Assembly (NCBI GenBank): GCA_003864495.1
Contig: ML133436.1
Span: forward strand, 2,061,899 to 2,125,898
Origin: Nemopilema nomurai
Lineage: Eukaryota > Cnidaria > Scyphozoa > Rhizostomeae > Rhizostomatidae
Length of the DNA: 64,000 nucleotides
Reading direction: 5' to 3'
Below, piece by piece: positions 46,745 through 58,049 of this stretch (positions are counted from its first letter, which is position 1; each line of letters opens with the position of its first letter). The notes beneath the pieces are model-generated. The model was not told the DNA's origin, made no database searches, and saw only the letters and a program-made list of their open reading frames with translations. The position numbers and the translations under genes were made by a program.

Positions 46745-46831
46745 CTGCAAGTGAATTATCCAGTGCTTCGAGTGAGAAACCGTGCTTTTGTAGAATACGG
46801 CATCGGAGTTGTCTACGGAGGAGGGAATCAG

Positions 46832-46952
46832 ACATCAGTGAAGGAATATAAACGACAATTCGGTGAAGGGATATAAATGACACTTCGGTGAAGGGATACA
46901 GATGACACATCAGTGAACGAATAAAAATAACAGCTCAGTAAAAGAATATCAG
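46832..46952. repeat. Five-copy 25 bp tandem array
   Basis: Units like ACATCAGTGAAGGAATATAA with about 15-20 percent variation, the last one partial. It lies 88 bp upstream of an exon acceptor of the hydrolase (gene sense). Confidence 0.8.
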
Positions 46953-47919
46953 AAATCGTTAACATGATCAACTGTTAAACAGCACGAAATCATATGAATT
47001 GCTGTTCCAATCAAGCGTTTAATAACAAGCCTTCCTTGTCATGAAGTCAAAGGAAATCACTCCGAAAACAAATGGGCGTATCACTGCACTATTCCATGCA
47101 TTATTCACCAAGATTAATAAAGGGACAACGGGCCCATCAAAAAAATAAGTCCTGGAGGTCGTTTTTTTCATTATCTGGACTCACAATTGAACCTTTGTGA
47201 TAACTCATGAAAAAAATAGCATCCTTTTATTTTATTCGTAATCTGGGGAAAATTATCATTCTAGAACGATGCAGATGCTTATGAATATTTGGAAGAGTTC
47301 TAAGTTGTTAAGGTGAATCAACGCAATATTTACTTAAGATTAACTGTAGATGTGCAAGGGAAGAAAAGCTTGAACTGGTATTATGGAAACAGTATAGGAT
47401 ACAATTGCGCTTGCTTGTCGTGCACACAGTAAAGCAAATGGCTAGCTTCTTAAGTTATGCACCTAACATTATGGTCAGGTGTCAATGGAGATTATAGATT
47501 GCCGACTGTTATGGCATGCTCAATGTTGTTTGGGCAGAGCCGATCGTGTTTGTGGCCGAGAGAACGTGAAGTTTCTTAGTTGCTACTCTACGTTTCACTG
47601 TGAATGCGAACCACTAAGCAGGTAAAAATGTTCAATTTGCTCCGCCTAAAGCGAAAGTACTTGATCTTGGATATTGTAGCGACTTGTTTGTTTTAAATTA
47701 TGCCCACTTAACTCGCGCTACCTACTTCTTTCTCATTCATTCGGTACATGTCATCAATATCCTCTTCCTTCCTTTGTCAATCTAATGACTGTCACGTTAT
47801 TCATCACCCTCCTCACCTCGGAATCGCACCTCCCATCATGATGCCTCAATGCATCTGCCGTCATCTTATCGATGAGTATTACGATCATTTTAGTTCAATA
47901 TAGTTGGTTTTACGACGAG

Positions 47920-47985
47920 CTCAGTAAAGTCAACAAGCGTCTTTTCTGACACTCCTCTGTTTCCGAGTTCTCTGCTAGTTAAATA
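47920..47985. repeat. Dispersed repeat block, copy B
   Basis: Similar to 32389-32462 in the same orientation (shares GCGTCTTTTCTGACA and TTTCCGAGTTCTCTGCT). Confidence 0.6.
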
Positions 47986-50900
47986 AGAGCCGTTCCGGAC
48001 GACACAGACAATATGGCACATTCACAAAACAGGTGACCACGACGTGACGAGGCTTTGAGTCACTGCAACAGTACAGAATCATCTGGCATCAAAGCATAAT
48101 TTGTCAGCGATGCAGACGTCCAGAGTCGCGGTGACAAATTCTTGTTTTGGCAAAAGGTGGTTAAACCTCTCGAAGTAGTTTCCATTATCATGTGCACAAC
48201 GAAAGAACTTGTAGCGAAGCTCACCGGCTATTGGTGCATCAGCTATTGGTTGCGATATGATCTCTAAAGCCCTGTACATGACATACTTATTACGCCAAGA
48301 TGTGAGCCAAGAAAATGCCTTTGCATCTACATGATTCTATTTTCAATTAAAACATTATAGCAGAGTGATAACTTGGGTAAAGAACTCAAAGGCATTTTGG
48401 CTGCTTTAAGCGATATTCCTAGCACAAAATTGGTCAAAGAGCAAAACTTAAAGCATTGCAAAGTGGAAACCGCCATTAAGGATAGGTGAAAAGTGGTCCT
48501 AGGGAAAAGTTGATCCGCAAGAGCACAACAAAAGTGACAAAAATAGATTAAAGCATCCTTTTCTTCAGCACCAGATTTTTCCAAGACAGTTACATACAAT
48601 TGTCACCTGATTCAATTAATAAGCAAATACGATATCTACTTAGCATTTAAAGCCTTTTGACACGATTCCTGGGCTTTCTAGCGACTTGGGACATTTCAAA
48701 AGAAGCGCAGAATGGTTTCAAATCATAAGCTGCTTATATGATTCTAGGTGGACAACGATGTCAATGGAAGGTTAAGCCTATCAGACAAGCAAAATTATTT
48801 CGAGAGTTTCCAGAATCCTTGTGCCAATTCATGGGCGAAACGACCTAGAAACTAAAAGATAAAAAGGACTAATAAAAGAAGACCTTCCTTCGCGCGTTGC
48901 TTTGAAACGCCATGTGTGGAATGCACGGGCAACACTCATGTGACAATTGGTGACGTCAGTAGTCATCACATAAACAAACTCCAACTCATGCTCTAAATAT
49001 AGAACAAGTTTGAAAATGATGCCTTTTTGGTTTTTCTCATCAAAACACCATCAAGATACTTGCTTCATTTAATTGTTAATGACAATTAGCTCGACCAAGA
49101 AGCATTTGATTGTATCGCACACCTTTTGAAGCAACTAGTTTATCCGTAGCTATTTATATCAAACATAAAAGATGTTAAAAATCAATTAATGGCCTTATGC
49201 CGCAAAAGAAAGTTCCTCGGGTATCAATCTCAGGTCCTGTAGTAACACTTGTATCAACGAAATGATTCTCTGGTCAACGAATCTCTCGATTCAATGTAAA
49301 TATAAATCGAAAATCTATGTCGAAGATGATTAACTCTATCAAGTCACTAGGAGTGAAAGTGACAACAATGTTTACTAAATAAGCATGTAAATAACATACA
49401 AGAAGCTGTAGCAGATCCCTATTCGCCAAAATAGCTAGAGCACCAATATTGAACTTCTAGATCCCTTAAACATTTCAACTCTAAGCGTCAAAATCTTCTT
49501 GCATTGTTATTTTTAGTGGATATTTCTGAGAGTGGTAGAATCAATAAGGGAAGCTTGACTTTGCGTAGCTCACAAGTCAGCCAGCCATTCCTCTCGGAGC
49601 AAGACTTTTCAATTTAAGACTTTTCACCTCTCTTCTCCCTTCAAAGAGATAAAAACAGATAAGGACCAACTCCAGCAAAACAGGAATTGTTCCATTCTTG
49701 ATTTCTTTCCCAACTCTGAAAACAAAGAACTCCTCTAAAATCCAAACACACCATGGAAGTGGCTGTTGCTGATGTGTTTTTGATGGAGCAAAAAGCTGAA
49801 TGATTTGGCCACCATTTTAGTTTCAACCAAAAGTATCGATAGCATACAGCATTTAGGTGAAATCATTTTTCGCTGAGTACATTGAGATGCCAAAAGAAAA
49901 TTTGATTCAAGTATAAATTACGACTGAAGTACTAAGGAATAGTCGCACGGGCTATACAAACGTATTGGAACAAGGAAAGAAAGTGGTCAGCAATAAAAGG
50001 CAGGGGAAAAGTGCAAACCAGAGCCAAGGTATGGAACATCAACGCAAAACCTGTCCGTTGTATTTGACAAAGAAGACAACGGAGGAGTTCCATCGACACT
50101 AATGGTGCTAGCTTCAAATTACGACCATTTCAAGGCTGACGCAAAAGGGATGCAGATTGTTGACACGAAAGCTCATTTTTTCTTCGTTGTATTTATCTAC
50201 GTGGGCCAAGATTCTATCATCGATTAGTGCCAGCTATCCTATCACTGTTAACCAGTATCTAGCCCTGTCCGAAATGGCAGGTCTGAAAAACGAAGCACAA
50301 GTGACAAAGGAACGAGAGCCAAGCCAAGTCTGTTTGCTGACATCATAGCACGTAGTATTTGTGAAGGATAACGCCTGCAAGGCAAAGGATGGCTTATGAC
50401 ATAAAACATAAGCCAGTGGCAGATAAACCAGATCCTTCCAAGTTAATCTCGGGTTTTACCGAAGCAAGGCAAGCTTTGAACTCAAAGCGATGTGTGGCAA
50501 CATTATACCACCACAAATCCATTTGCTTTACTACGAGCAAAGAAAAATTCGATGACATCCTTTGAGGGCGAAAAAACCATGTCACCACGAAAAAACTACG
50601 AAACACGTTTGTAGTGACTGGAGGCACAGATAAACTTATGCTAAATAGTGACCTATCATAAAGTTTCAAGAAGGAGTTTTTCCATATCCGTGTTTTTCCG
50701 CTTTCTATTCAAAAAGCAAACAACATTTAAATGTTATGCATCTTTCAACTTTGCTACTTTAGAACTGACAGTTAGCTCGAACGGTGATTGATAAAGAAAA
50801 TCTGACTATCAATCAATGTCCGGAATTCATGATGAGTTGACACGATCAAGGTCCTTTTGCATTCTAAGCTGGAGATCCCTAGAATCAATTGAAGACAGAA

Positions 50901-51285
50901 TGCCAGGTGCTTGCAGCGTTTGGCTAGGGCAGTAATAGGAAAGGTTCTGTTGTCCAGAGGAGATGTGAAGTATATAAAGAACTGTGGAAGGAGTGTGAAG
51001 ATGATTAAAACGAACACAAATGACTATCTTCATTTGCCCGGGCCTAAATTCAGTGATAAGTGGAGAGTCTCAAAGTTGTAGACAAACATCCAAGAGGATA
51101 GTCTCGTTCAAGGATTTAGTTTAGGGAGGGGACGAAGCTTGAAGGGCGTTTATTATCACGTGATCCACACAACGAAAACCAAGATGACAAACAAACAAAT
51201 GACAAGGTAATAATAATCATAATTTCAAACTGTGTTATCAAAGATTAATAATGATACTCAAAATTAATAAGATATTAAAAGAGCC

Positions 51286-51333
51286 CAGTGGCGTACGCTT
51301 GACCCAATCATAATCCAAAGAGGTACACCACTG
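51286..51333. mobile_element. Very short hAT-like inverted-repeat element
   Basis: 48 bp with left end CAGTGGCGTAC and right end reading CAGTGGTGTAC on the other strand (10/11). No flanking duplication was identified. Probably an internally deleted hAT-type MITE. Confidence 0.4.
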
Positions 51334-54300
51334 ATCAATTGGAGTTTTCGATCAAATACTCAAAAGCCTCCTTCATTTGACGGTCTCCCATCTCACCTAG
51401 TGAGTCGATGATAAATCAAATACTCTGAGCATTCTTTGGTTTTATGCGCTAATGAAAAGGCAAGGAAAAGTATTCTACGAAACAATGTAGCGTAAAATAG
51501 TTTGTGAGAAAAACCAAGACATCATAATCATTATTTAACTAAGGAGTAAAATTATTGCAACCATGAATTCATTTACAGTCTATCAGACTTTTGAAAAACC
51601 ATCCACAAACTCGTCAATTTCTATTCAGTCAAATTCACAGAAGCTTTTTAGATCTTGTCTAAGTATAACGCCCATGCGAATCGCCTGTGTTTATAACCAA
51701 GCGGCAGGTCTGGTGTCTGACGTGTACGGCAAACTATACCGCGTGCCGGGCGTTTGCCGAGAATCTGGGTGGCCCGAAAATAATAATAATAAGTAACTCT
51801 CTCAGTAACTGAAATGCACTGTCTAAGTTTGGACAGTGTCTGATCGGATCAGTGAAGAATATCAAAACAAATACCGCATATCCCACAAACTCAAGCCGGA
51901 AACAAGAAGGCAATTGCAAAGTCGGTCACATGTCCGAGACCGGGAAAATCCGCCGAAACGGAAATGAGCGTGAGTAAATAAAGAGGATTGATATCGAGGT
52001 TTTCCCAAAACGAGGGCAAGAGGAATCGCGCTAACCAAATCTAGTGGTTATGTGGATTGCACAAGGTGGTGGGGTAATTGCTTAAGGATTGTGTCTTAAG
52101 CGAAAAATGGAGTCAACTTAGGCCCACATCCTACCGGAAAAATTTCCTTTCATCTCTAAAGGATTGTGACATTGCTGGCATTTCCAAAATTCCGAAGTGC
52201 TCAGCTACTTGCAACTCTTCCAAAAGTTGAACGAATTTTGTTGTCCAAAGGCCCCCTCTGCTTTTATGAAGAGCGAGAGAGCTACAAATTCTTCTTAAAC
52301 ATATCGCATTTTTAACATCCTTTCTAGGAGGGTTACCAAGAATAATGAAGGGGGGGGGGGGTGTGCTCCAAAGAAAAGGAAAAAGGCATAAGCATATATC
52401 ATCACCGCCGAAGCATATGGCTCAAGTATTTCCCACTTCTTCGCGCTGCGACTGCAATATGTACAGGAATTGCGGCGGAACGTGACGCTTAGCCGTAGCT
52501 TGCAGTAGAGCCGCGCGGCGTTGTTTCGACTAATGATGAATACAATGGAAAATTGAGATGCCTTACTTACTACTCGTTAAACACATTCCTGATAGAAAAC
52601 GACGTAAGATGGGCGTGGACCACTTGAATCCTCTTTAAGCATGAAGAGCGTATTTAATTGGCGGGCGGTGACTGGTAGGCGTCAAGGTGAATATTGCTAT
52701 TAGAAACAGTTCAAAAGGTCGTTTGCTATTCTCCACGTCTAAACAATCGAAATTGACGGTTAATTGGTGGCAGCAGGAGACAGATATCGCACAGAAATTA
52801 GATGGAATATCGCACAATCAAATTGATTTATGGCGTCTGAAGAGCATAGTCGAATTCACTGTCTATTTTGAGGTTATCGATTGTGGTGGCTGCAAAGAGA
52901 ACAGTACAGGGGCTCACCTCAAGGCACGTCACTGCTCACAATGCTATTACGGCCGAGCTAATAGATGACTCTCCACGATCAATAATACGAAGGCCAAATC
53001 TCGTGCTCTGCTTGATTAACTTTTATAAACATTTCCACTCTGTGCAGTCAATTTGGAGGATTTTGAACGAAACCTTGTTTCTGCCATAGACAGCTGCAGA
53101 AGCTTTGGCCAATGCGATCACTTGACAAAAGCAACATAAGCAGGAACAATTGGTTGACGCCCAAGAACACGTGCGTGCGAAAATATGTGACGTCATTAAA
53201 CATGTTCCATGATTAATATGTGTTTTATTGATGCAATTAGCCATAGCCCGTAGGCAGTAGTGGGTTTGACCTGAAAATTGGACATCACGCTACGTTTATT
53301 AGCAATATTGGGATTCCAACAGTGGAATTTCGAAGCATAATATGGTTGTGGGGATCATGGGATAGGGAAATTCCGTCTGACAAGTATCTTAAGTAGCTAA
53401 GAAAAACGTGCCAATTTGGAAGTAGAGTTCCCACGTGGTTCATCATTATAGTAGTAGTATAGAAGTAAAACGCAGGCCACTCAAAGAAAAAAGAAATATA
53501 ACAAAAATTAAACCACAAAGGCATCGGGACAGTGGCCAGATTTTATTTATATAGAAATCAATATGATATACAAGTAAGAACTGTTTCCCCGACGATGCGA
53601 TATCTCGTAACTGATTTTTAAAACTCTAAATATTTTACGAGACAGTCGACAAAAAGTTGGGGTCATGAAAAGAACCTTCAAGGAAATCGTAAGAATTGAA
53701 TAAAGACAAAGACAAAGGCAAAGTAGAGCCAATTATTTAGGCCCATAAGAGAGAGACGTTATAGATTTGTGTTCCTCCAATTTAAAAGTTGAAAAGTTGA
53801 TTTGAACTCGCTTCGTAAAGCATCTAGACGTTGAAAAAATTCACTTCGAATTGCTTAGAAACCGACAGACCAGGTAGGGGGCAGACAAACAAACAGACAG
53901 ACCGAGAAACAGATGGACAGCTGACAGATAATCAAAGAGAAACATTATTGAAATAACTTTGTGGTTTTGAATGAGGCCATCTTGTCAATTAATGAAGATA
54001 AATTACGAACTGATGGATAGATGGCAAAGGTGTTTGATGATATCTGGATGTGACATTGAAATCTACTTGTGGCTATGACACCAAGATATGAATCTTGTTA
54101 AGTTCTTTACCAACCAATTACGGACCAAGGGTCAGAAGTAGTGCGCATGCGTGCACTTTCCACGAGAATGCCTCCGGACCTCCCTGTAATTGCGCTTCAC
54201 TCCGCATCTCCAATCGAACTCGAGTACACGAGATCTAGAAGGACACAACCCAAAAAAGACGTTCGCTGCCTTTCCCTATAATTTCTACGACCATTTACTC

Positions 54301-54568
54301 GTTACAGTGTGGTTTCTACATCACCTCCTATTACTGTCCATGCCTTATCTTTCCTTACGAATCTTCTTTCCTATCAAATTAAGGCTAGCTTAATCGAATC
54401 ATCGATAGAAAACGGTTAGACGAGCAGTTATTTGAAAATTCGAATTGGAATGCTATACTTATTAAATTCAACAACTTGTCTTAATTCAACCATGTTCACA
54501 AAAACGGGGGTTCTACGACGAAGGCGGGTATGTGAACACGGGGCAATCGCTTCGCTCTCAAATGCTTG

Positions 54569-54600
54569 ATAAACACACACACAGACACACAGACACACAT
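54569..54600. repeat. (CA)n-rich microsatellite
   Basis: An ACACACAC tract with regular G substitutions (CACAGACACACAG). Confidence 0.8.
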
Positions 54601-55587
54601 CTGCATATAAACGCAGGGCACTGTCGAAAGCGCCATTTGTCATTATTCGCAGCATCTTTGTTGGTAAAGAAAAGGGTAGAGGCGACTGTTATAATTAAGT
54701 CCATGTGTATTCCTAACATCAAAAGCATCAGCTATCTTCGAACATACGACAAGCAAGCAAAGCGAGGCTTATTCTATTCGGAAAAGAGGCTTCGACATTG
54801 CATGGCGACCGGTGCTGTTAGGAGCCCAACGGTCTTCTATGAAATGGAATGGTCTTGAAACTTTCCCACAGTCAACTATTTGAAGCAATGGCGAAGACTT
54901 GATGAAAGATCCGTTTGTCGCGATAATAACATGAACTGGCGAACTTAAACTTGTTCTCAGGGGTTACAAGTCTGCTTTTTCTCAATTCAAATTCCATTAA
55001 TTCTAGAATTAGATATGATGAAAAAATACGGCAAAATGACATTGAAGCCAAAAGCCTGTCAATAATGTCACCGTTCTTATCTGCAGTGATTAAGGTGGCA
55101 CGTCCTCATGCACCGCCGGCAAATTCGATATCATGGTCACGTGACATTGTTAAAGATTTACCTTAAGTTGAGATTAGGAGAGATTCTGTGACCCGGCGAC
55201 AGTGATTTGATGTTGCCGTAACTTGACTTTGAAAGGGTATCGAAAAGATTTTGGCATGTGCTGTCCTTCTATAAATATAGACTGCCAGTTGGAATTGCAA
55301 AACCGACCGCTGACGAGGAAGCGTTAAGTGCGCCCGGGACCAAAGACTGTGGGTTCAGTGGCTTTTCCTACTCTAAAAGAATTACGATGGCTGTGAATAA
55401 CTTTGTATTGGACTTCGCTCTTCGGGTTTCTTAAGTTAAAAAATTGCAAGAAATCTCTGTGTTACAAACATGATGTGATTATGATTAGTAAGGTAGTACG
55501 ACTGACAGCGATATGGATCTTGCTGCGAGCCCCACCTTGCCCGAGATCATACACGTGTTGGTCAGTCAGAGTAGCAATGGATGTATT

Positions 55588-55627
55588 CTTGCACCGCCCC
55601 CCCCCACCCCCCCCCCCCCGCCCCGCT
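55588..55627. repeat. C-rich homopolymer tract
   Basis: Two long C runs separated by single bases, 3' of an open minus-strand frame. Sequence length here may be unreliable. Confidence 0.7.
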
Positions 55628-56203
55628 CCTTCACTCTCTGTTGAGCCTAAGGCTATAGCCAGGCAGCCAGTGGAACTACAAAGGATATTGACTACAGCCC
55701 CCGGACTTTTGTCTAAGATTCGGTAAACGCAATCATCTCCAAGATTGAATCCAGCTATCTGCTTGGAAATGAAAGATGCAGGTAATGCAGATGCCATAGA
55801 AGGTATTTGCAATTGACGGAGGACTGTCTCTCAGAACTTCCACGATTCAAGAGCCCTTTTGGATTTAGGTTTCACATCCGACTTCCTTACATATGAGACT
55901 CGTGAATCTTTAATGTAGTTTTTCATTCACCGTATCACAAAATTCAGAGCTCTGTCAAAAAGCAAGATACTATCTGGGAAACAAACCAAATTCTTTCAAA
56001 CATCGCATTTACGTACTTGGTTTCGTATTGAACAGCTTAAAATCAAAGATATTGTACTACTCCACAATCTTGCTCACTAGAGGGTGGGCTGCATATGCTG
56101 GAATAGATGTGAGAAATGGTTGATAAGAAGGCAGGTGAATGAATTCAACCAATTTCTCTGGAAAACTTATCATTGTGGAGAATTCAATGGGAAATCGCAG
56201 AGG

Positions 56204-56284
56204 CAGTTCGATGACTTCAGTCTGACATGACTTAAGTCTGACATGACTTTAGTCCGATATGGCTTCAGTCCGATATGACTTCAG
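56204..56284. repeat. Five-copy 16-17 bp tandem array
   Basis: Repeated AGTCTGACATGACTT-type units, changing gradually to AGTCCGATATGACTTC. Confidence 0.8.
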
Positions 56285-57443
56285 GTTTCTGATTCAGGAA
56301 CCTTTGCAGCCTGAAACTTCCACTCTTATTTACCATGCCCTACGCTCTTACGGCCAGTGGTATAACGGCTCGACCCAAACATGGCACCCCCGGCAAACCC
56401 GTTCATGATCATAACGTCAAGCCTCTCCTAGGGATATTTTTAAGGGGGCAAAAGGGATGGATTAATTAACTGTAAGATAAACTCTTTACTTGATTCATAA
56501 TTTTCATTACCAGTGCCAGCATTATCTTTAACGTGTCGTGCTTGCAAAATCAACCGAGTCGTTTTTGATTGAGGGCACCTTGTTACGATCACTGTTCTTC
56601 ACAAATCGGTAAACCAACGTGTAGATCTTACACCAGCATGTAGATCAGAATTCATAGGAGCAGGAAAAAGTGGCAGATTACTAGAAGGAGCCAATCTAAC
56701 CATGATTCCATAGCAAAGCAAAGAGTCATACTGCTTTAGCGTAGAGTGACCAATTTTGGTGCAAGAAGTAGCCCCCAGTTTTGGGTAAAAATAATTAGTC
56801 TGCAATACTTTTGCACGCGCTTTTGATGTCCTTCCTCTTACGCCTCACTTTATTACATCGTTTCCGATAATTCAATTTGTCCATCCTGTGTCAGAATTGC
56901 ATCCCTTCTACTCCACAATCGTACGACAAAACGGCTATTAACGCATTGATGACGTCAAAAGCGCACTTAACGAAGCCCCTGCGAAAACGCCCATACAGGA
57001 CAGTTTTATTTCAATTGAATGATAATGCAGTCTTGTGCCCCTTGCACAAGGGCATACGTCAGAATGATCACAAAGACGTGGATTTATTGCCATCGATTGT
57101 CACTTTGGCTTGTGGTTGAACTCTGGTTTATTCTAACGTTTGTGAAACATACACAGACTTTGACACTTCAAAAAGCTCGAAATGAATCCCTTTAAGAGTT
57201 AGCCCCGTCACTAGTCTTCATTTACATTCGGGTTCACAAAAACTTATAATAAGCACCGTAAACTTTCAACAAAATAAACAGAACTATCTGTGCATTGACA
57301 CAAGAAAGAAAGTCTAAGTTTCTGGTGCGGGAATTTTCGCAAAGAAATACTTTCTATATTTTACGGTACCCACGTGCGAAAAACAGATTCTACTCCAAAT
57401 ATTTATCTACAATCAATAAAACGAGAACAAAGATTCCACTCAC

Positions 57444-57714
57444 CAATACATGTTGCATTGAGCTTCTCTGCGTTTCGTATTCGTGTTAAGACCAAGTTGT
57501 TTTGATATTTGTCCTCTCTTCCCGTAACGAATTTTTTCCTACCGAGGCTGAGAAAGCCAAGTCCGTGACGCTTCTCGCCGCTTTCTTTGGATATGTCACC
57601 CCTACCAGTGTTCACGGTGCAAAGAAACAACAGAATAATCTGAAATATTTCGACAGCATTCTTGACAACTCCTTTTCTGGGAAACTTTGAAAGCGATCCC
57701 TTCCAGCAATTCAT
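57444..57714 (-). CDS. Likely first exon of the Notum/PAE-like hydrolase (signal peptide)
   Basis: The minus-strand ATG at 57714 opens 90 codons ending at the donor ATTG|GTGAGT. After a basic start (MNCWKGSLSKFPRKG) comes a hydrophobic run (IFQIILLFLCTV), as in a secretion signal. The exon ends in LVLTRIRN...LNATCI, where the family has a leucine-rich strand, then Cys, then DGS. This alignment, the strand, and the phase (1, able to form Asp with a following AY) support assignment to the hydrolase gene. An upstream non-ATG extension of this frame exists and was not used. The link across the 10.7 kb gap is not proven. Confidence 0.6.
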
Positions 57715-58035
57715 GTCAGCAGATTTGATGGCGATATTACCTCTACCCTTCGGCTCAAAATCTTTCAAAATACACCAACACCCTCATGGGTCATCAGCCA
57801 ACGTCTTGCAACCTAATTGCCTCTCTGCTTCAATTGACAGATACTACGGACAATGGCCGAGAACAATCCACAATATTCCATCCGCAAACGCGTTTTACAC
57901 GCCAGTGCCCTCGCCTTCGCTCAAACCTTTGACAACGCTAAAATGCAGCAGCAAATCCGCTAGTACGCTCGCAGACGGCACGAACTGTTCCCTGCCTTTG
58001 AAAACTGCTTCCTCGGATCGGCTTGCTTTCCCCTC

Positions 58036-58043
58036 TTTTTATA
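58036..58043 (-). promoter_or_regulatory. TATA box of the hydrolase gene
   Basis: On the minus strand GTGTATAAAAAGAGG, about 320 bp before the ATG at 57714. It predicts transcription start near 58010 and a 5' leader near 290 nt. Surrounding DNA is richer in CG dinucleotides. Confidence 0.5.
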
Positions 58044-58049
58044 CACACG

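Larger units (their letters stand above)
46745..57443. other. Long intron region(s) of the hydrolase gene
   Basis: 10.7 kb between the likely first exon and exon 46744-46575. The missing exon (expected to encode a DGSPAGYY-like start and a W-hydrophobic-E end, length 2 mod 3) should be here but was not found. Contents seen: a 25 bp unit array (46832-46952), repeat copy B (47920-47985), protein-like but broken plus-strand frames (48345-48480 and about 49995-50680), a tiny hAT-like MITE (51286-51333), a G-run near 52350, a CA tract near 54569 and a C-rich tract near 55590. Confidence 0.5.

Noticed and set aside
55462..55812. 116-codon minus frame as the missing hydrolase exon
   Set aside because: It lacks the W-hydrophobic-E and DGS blocks expected for that exon and runs into a poly-G/C tract.
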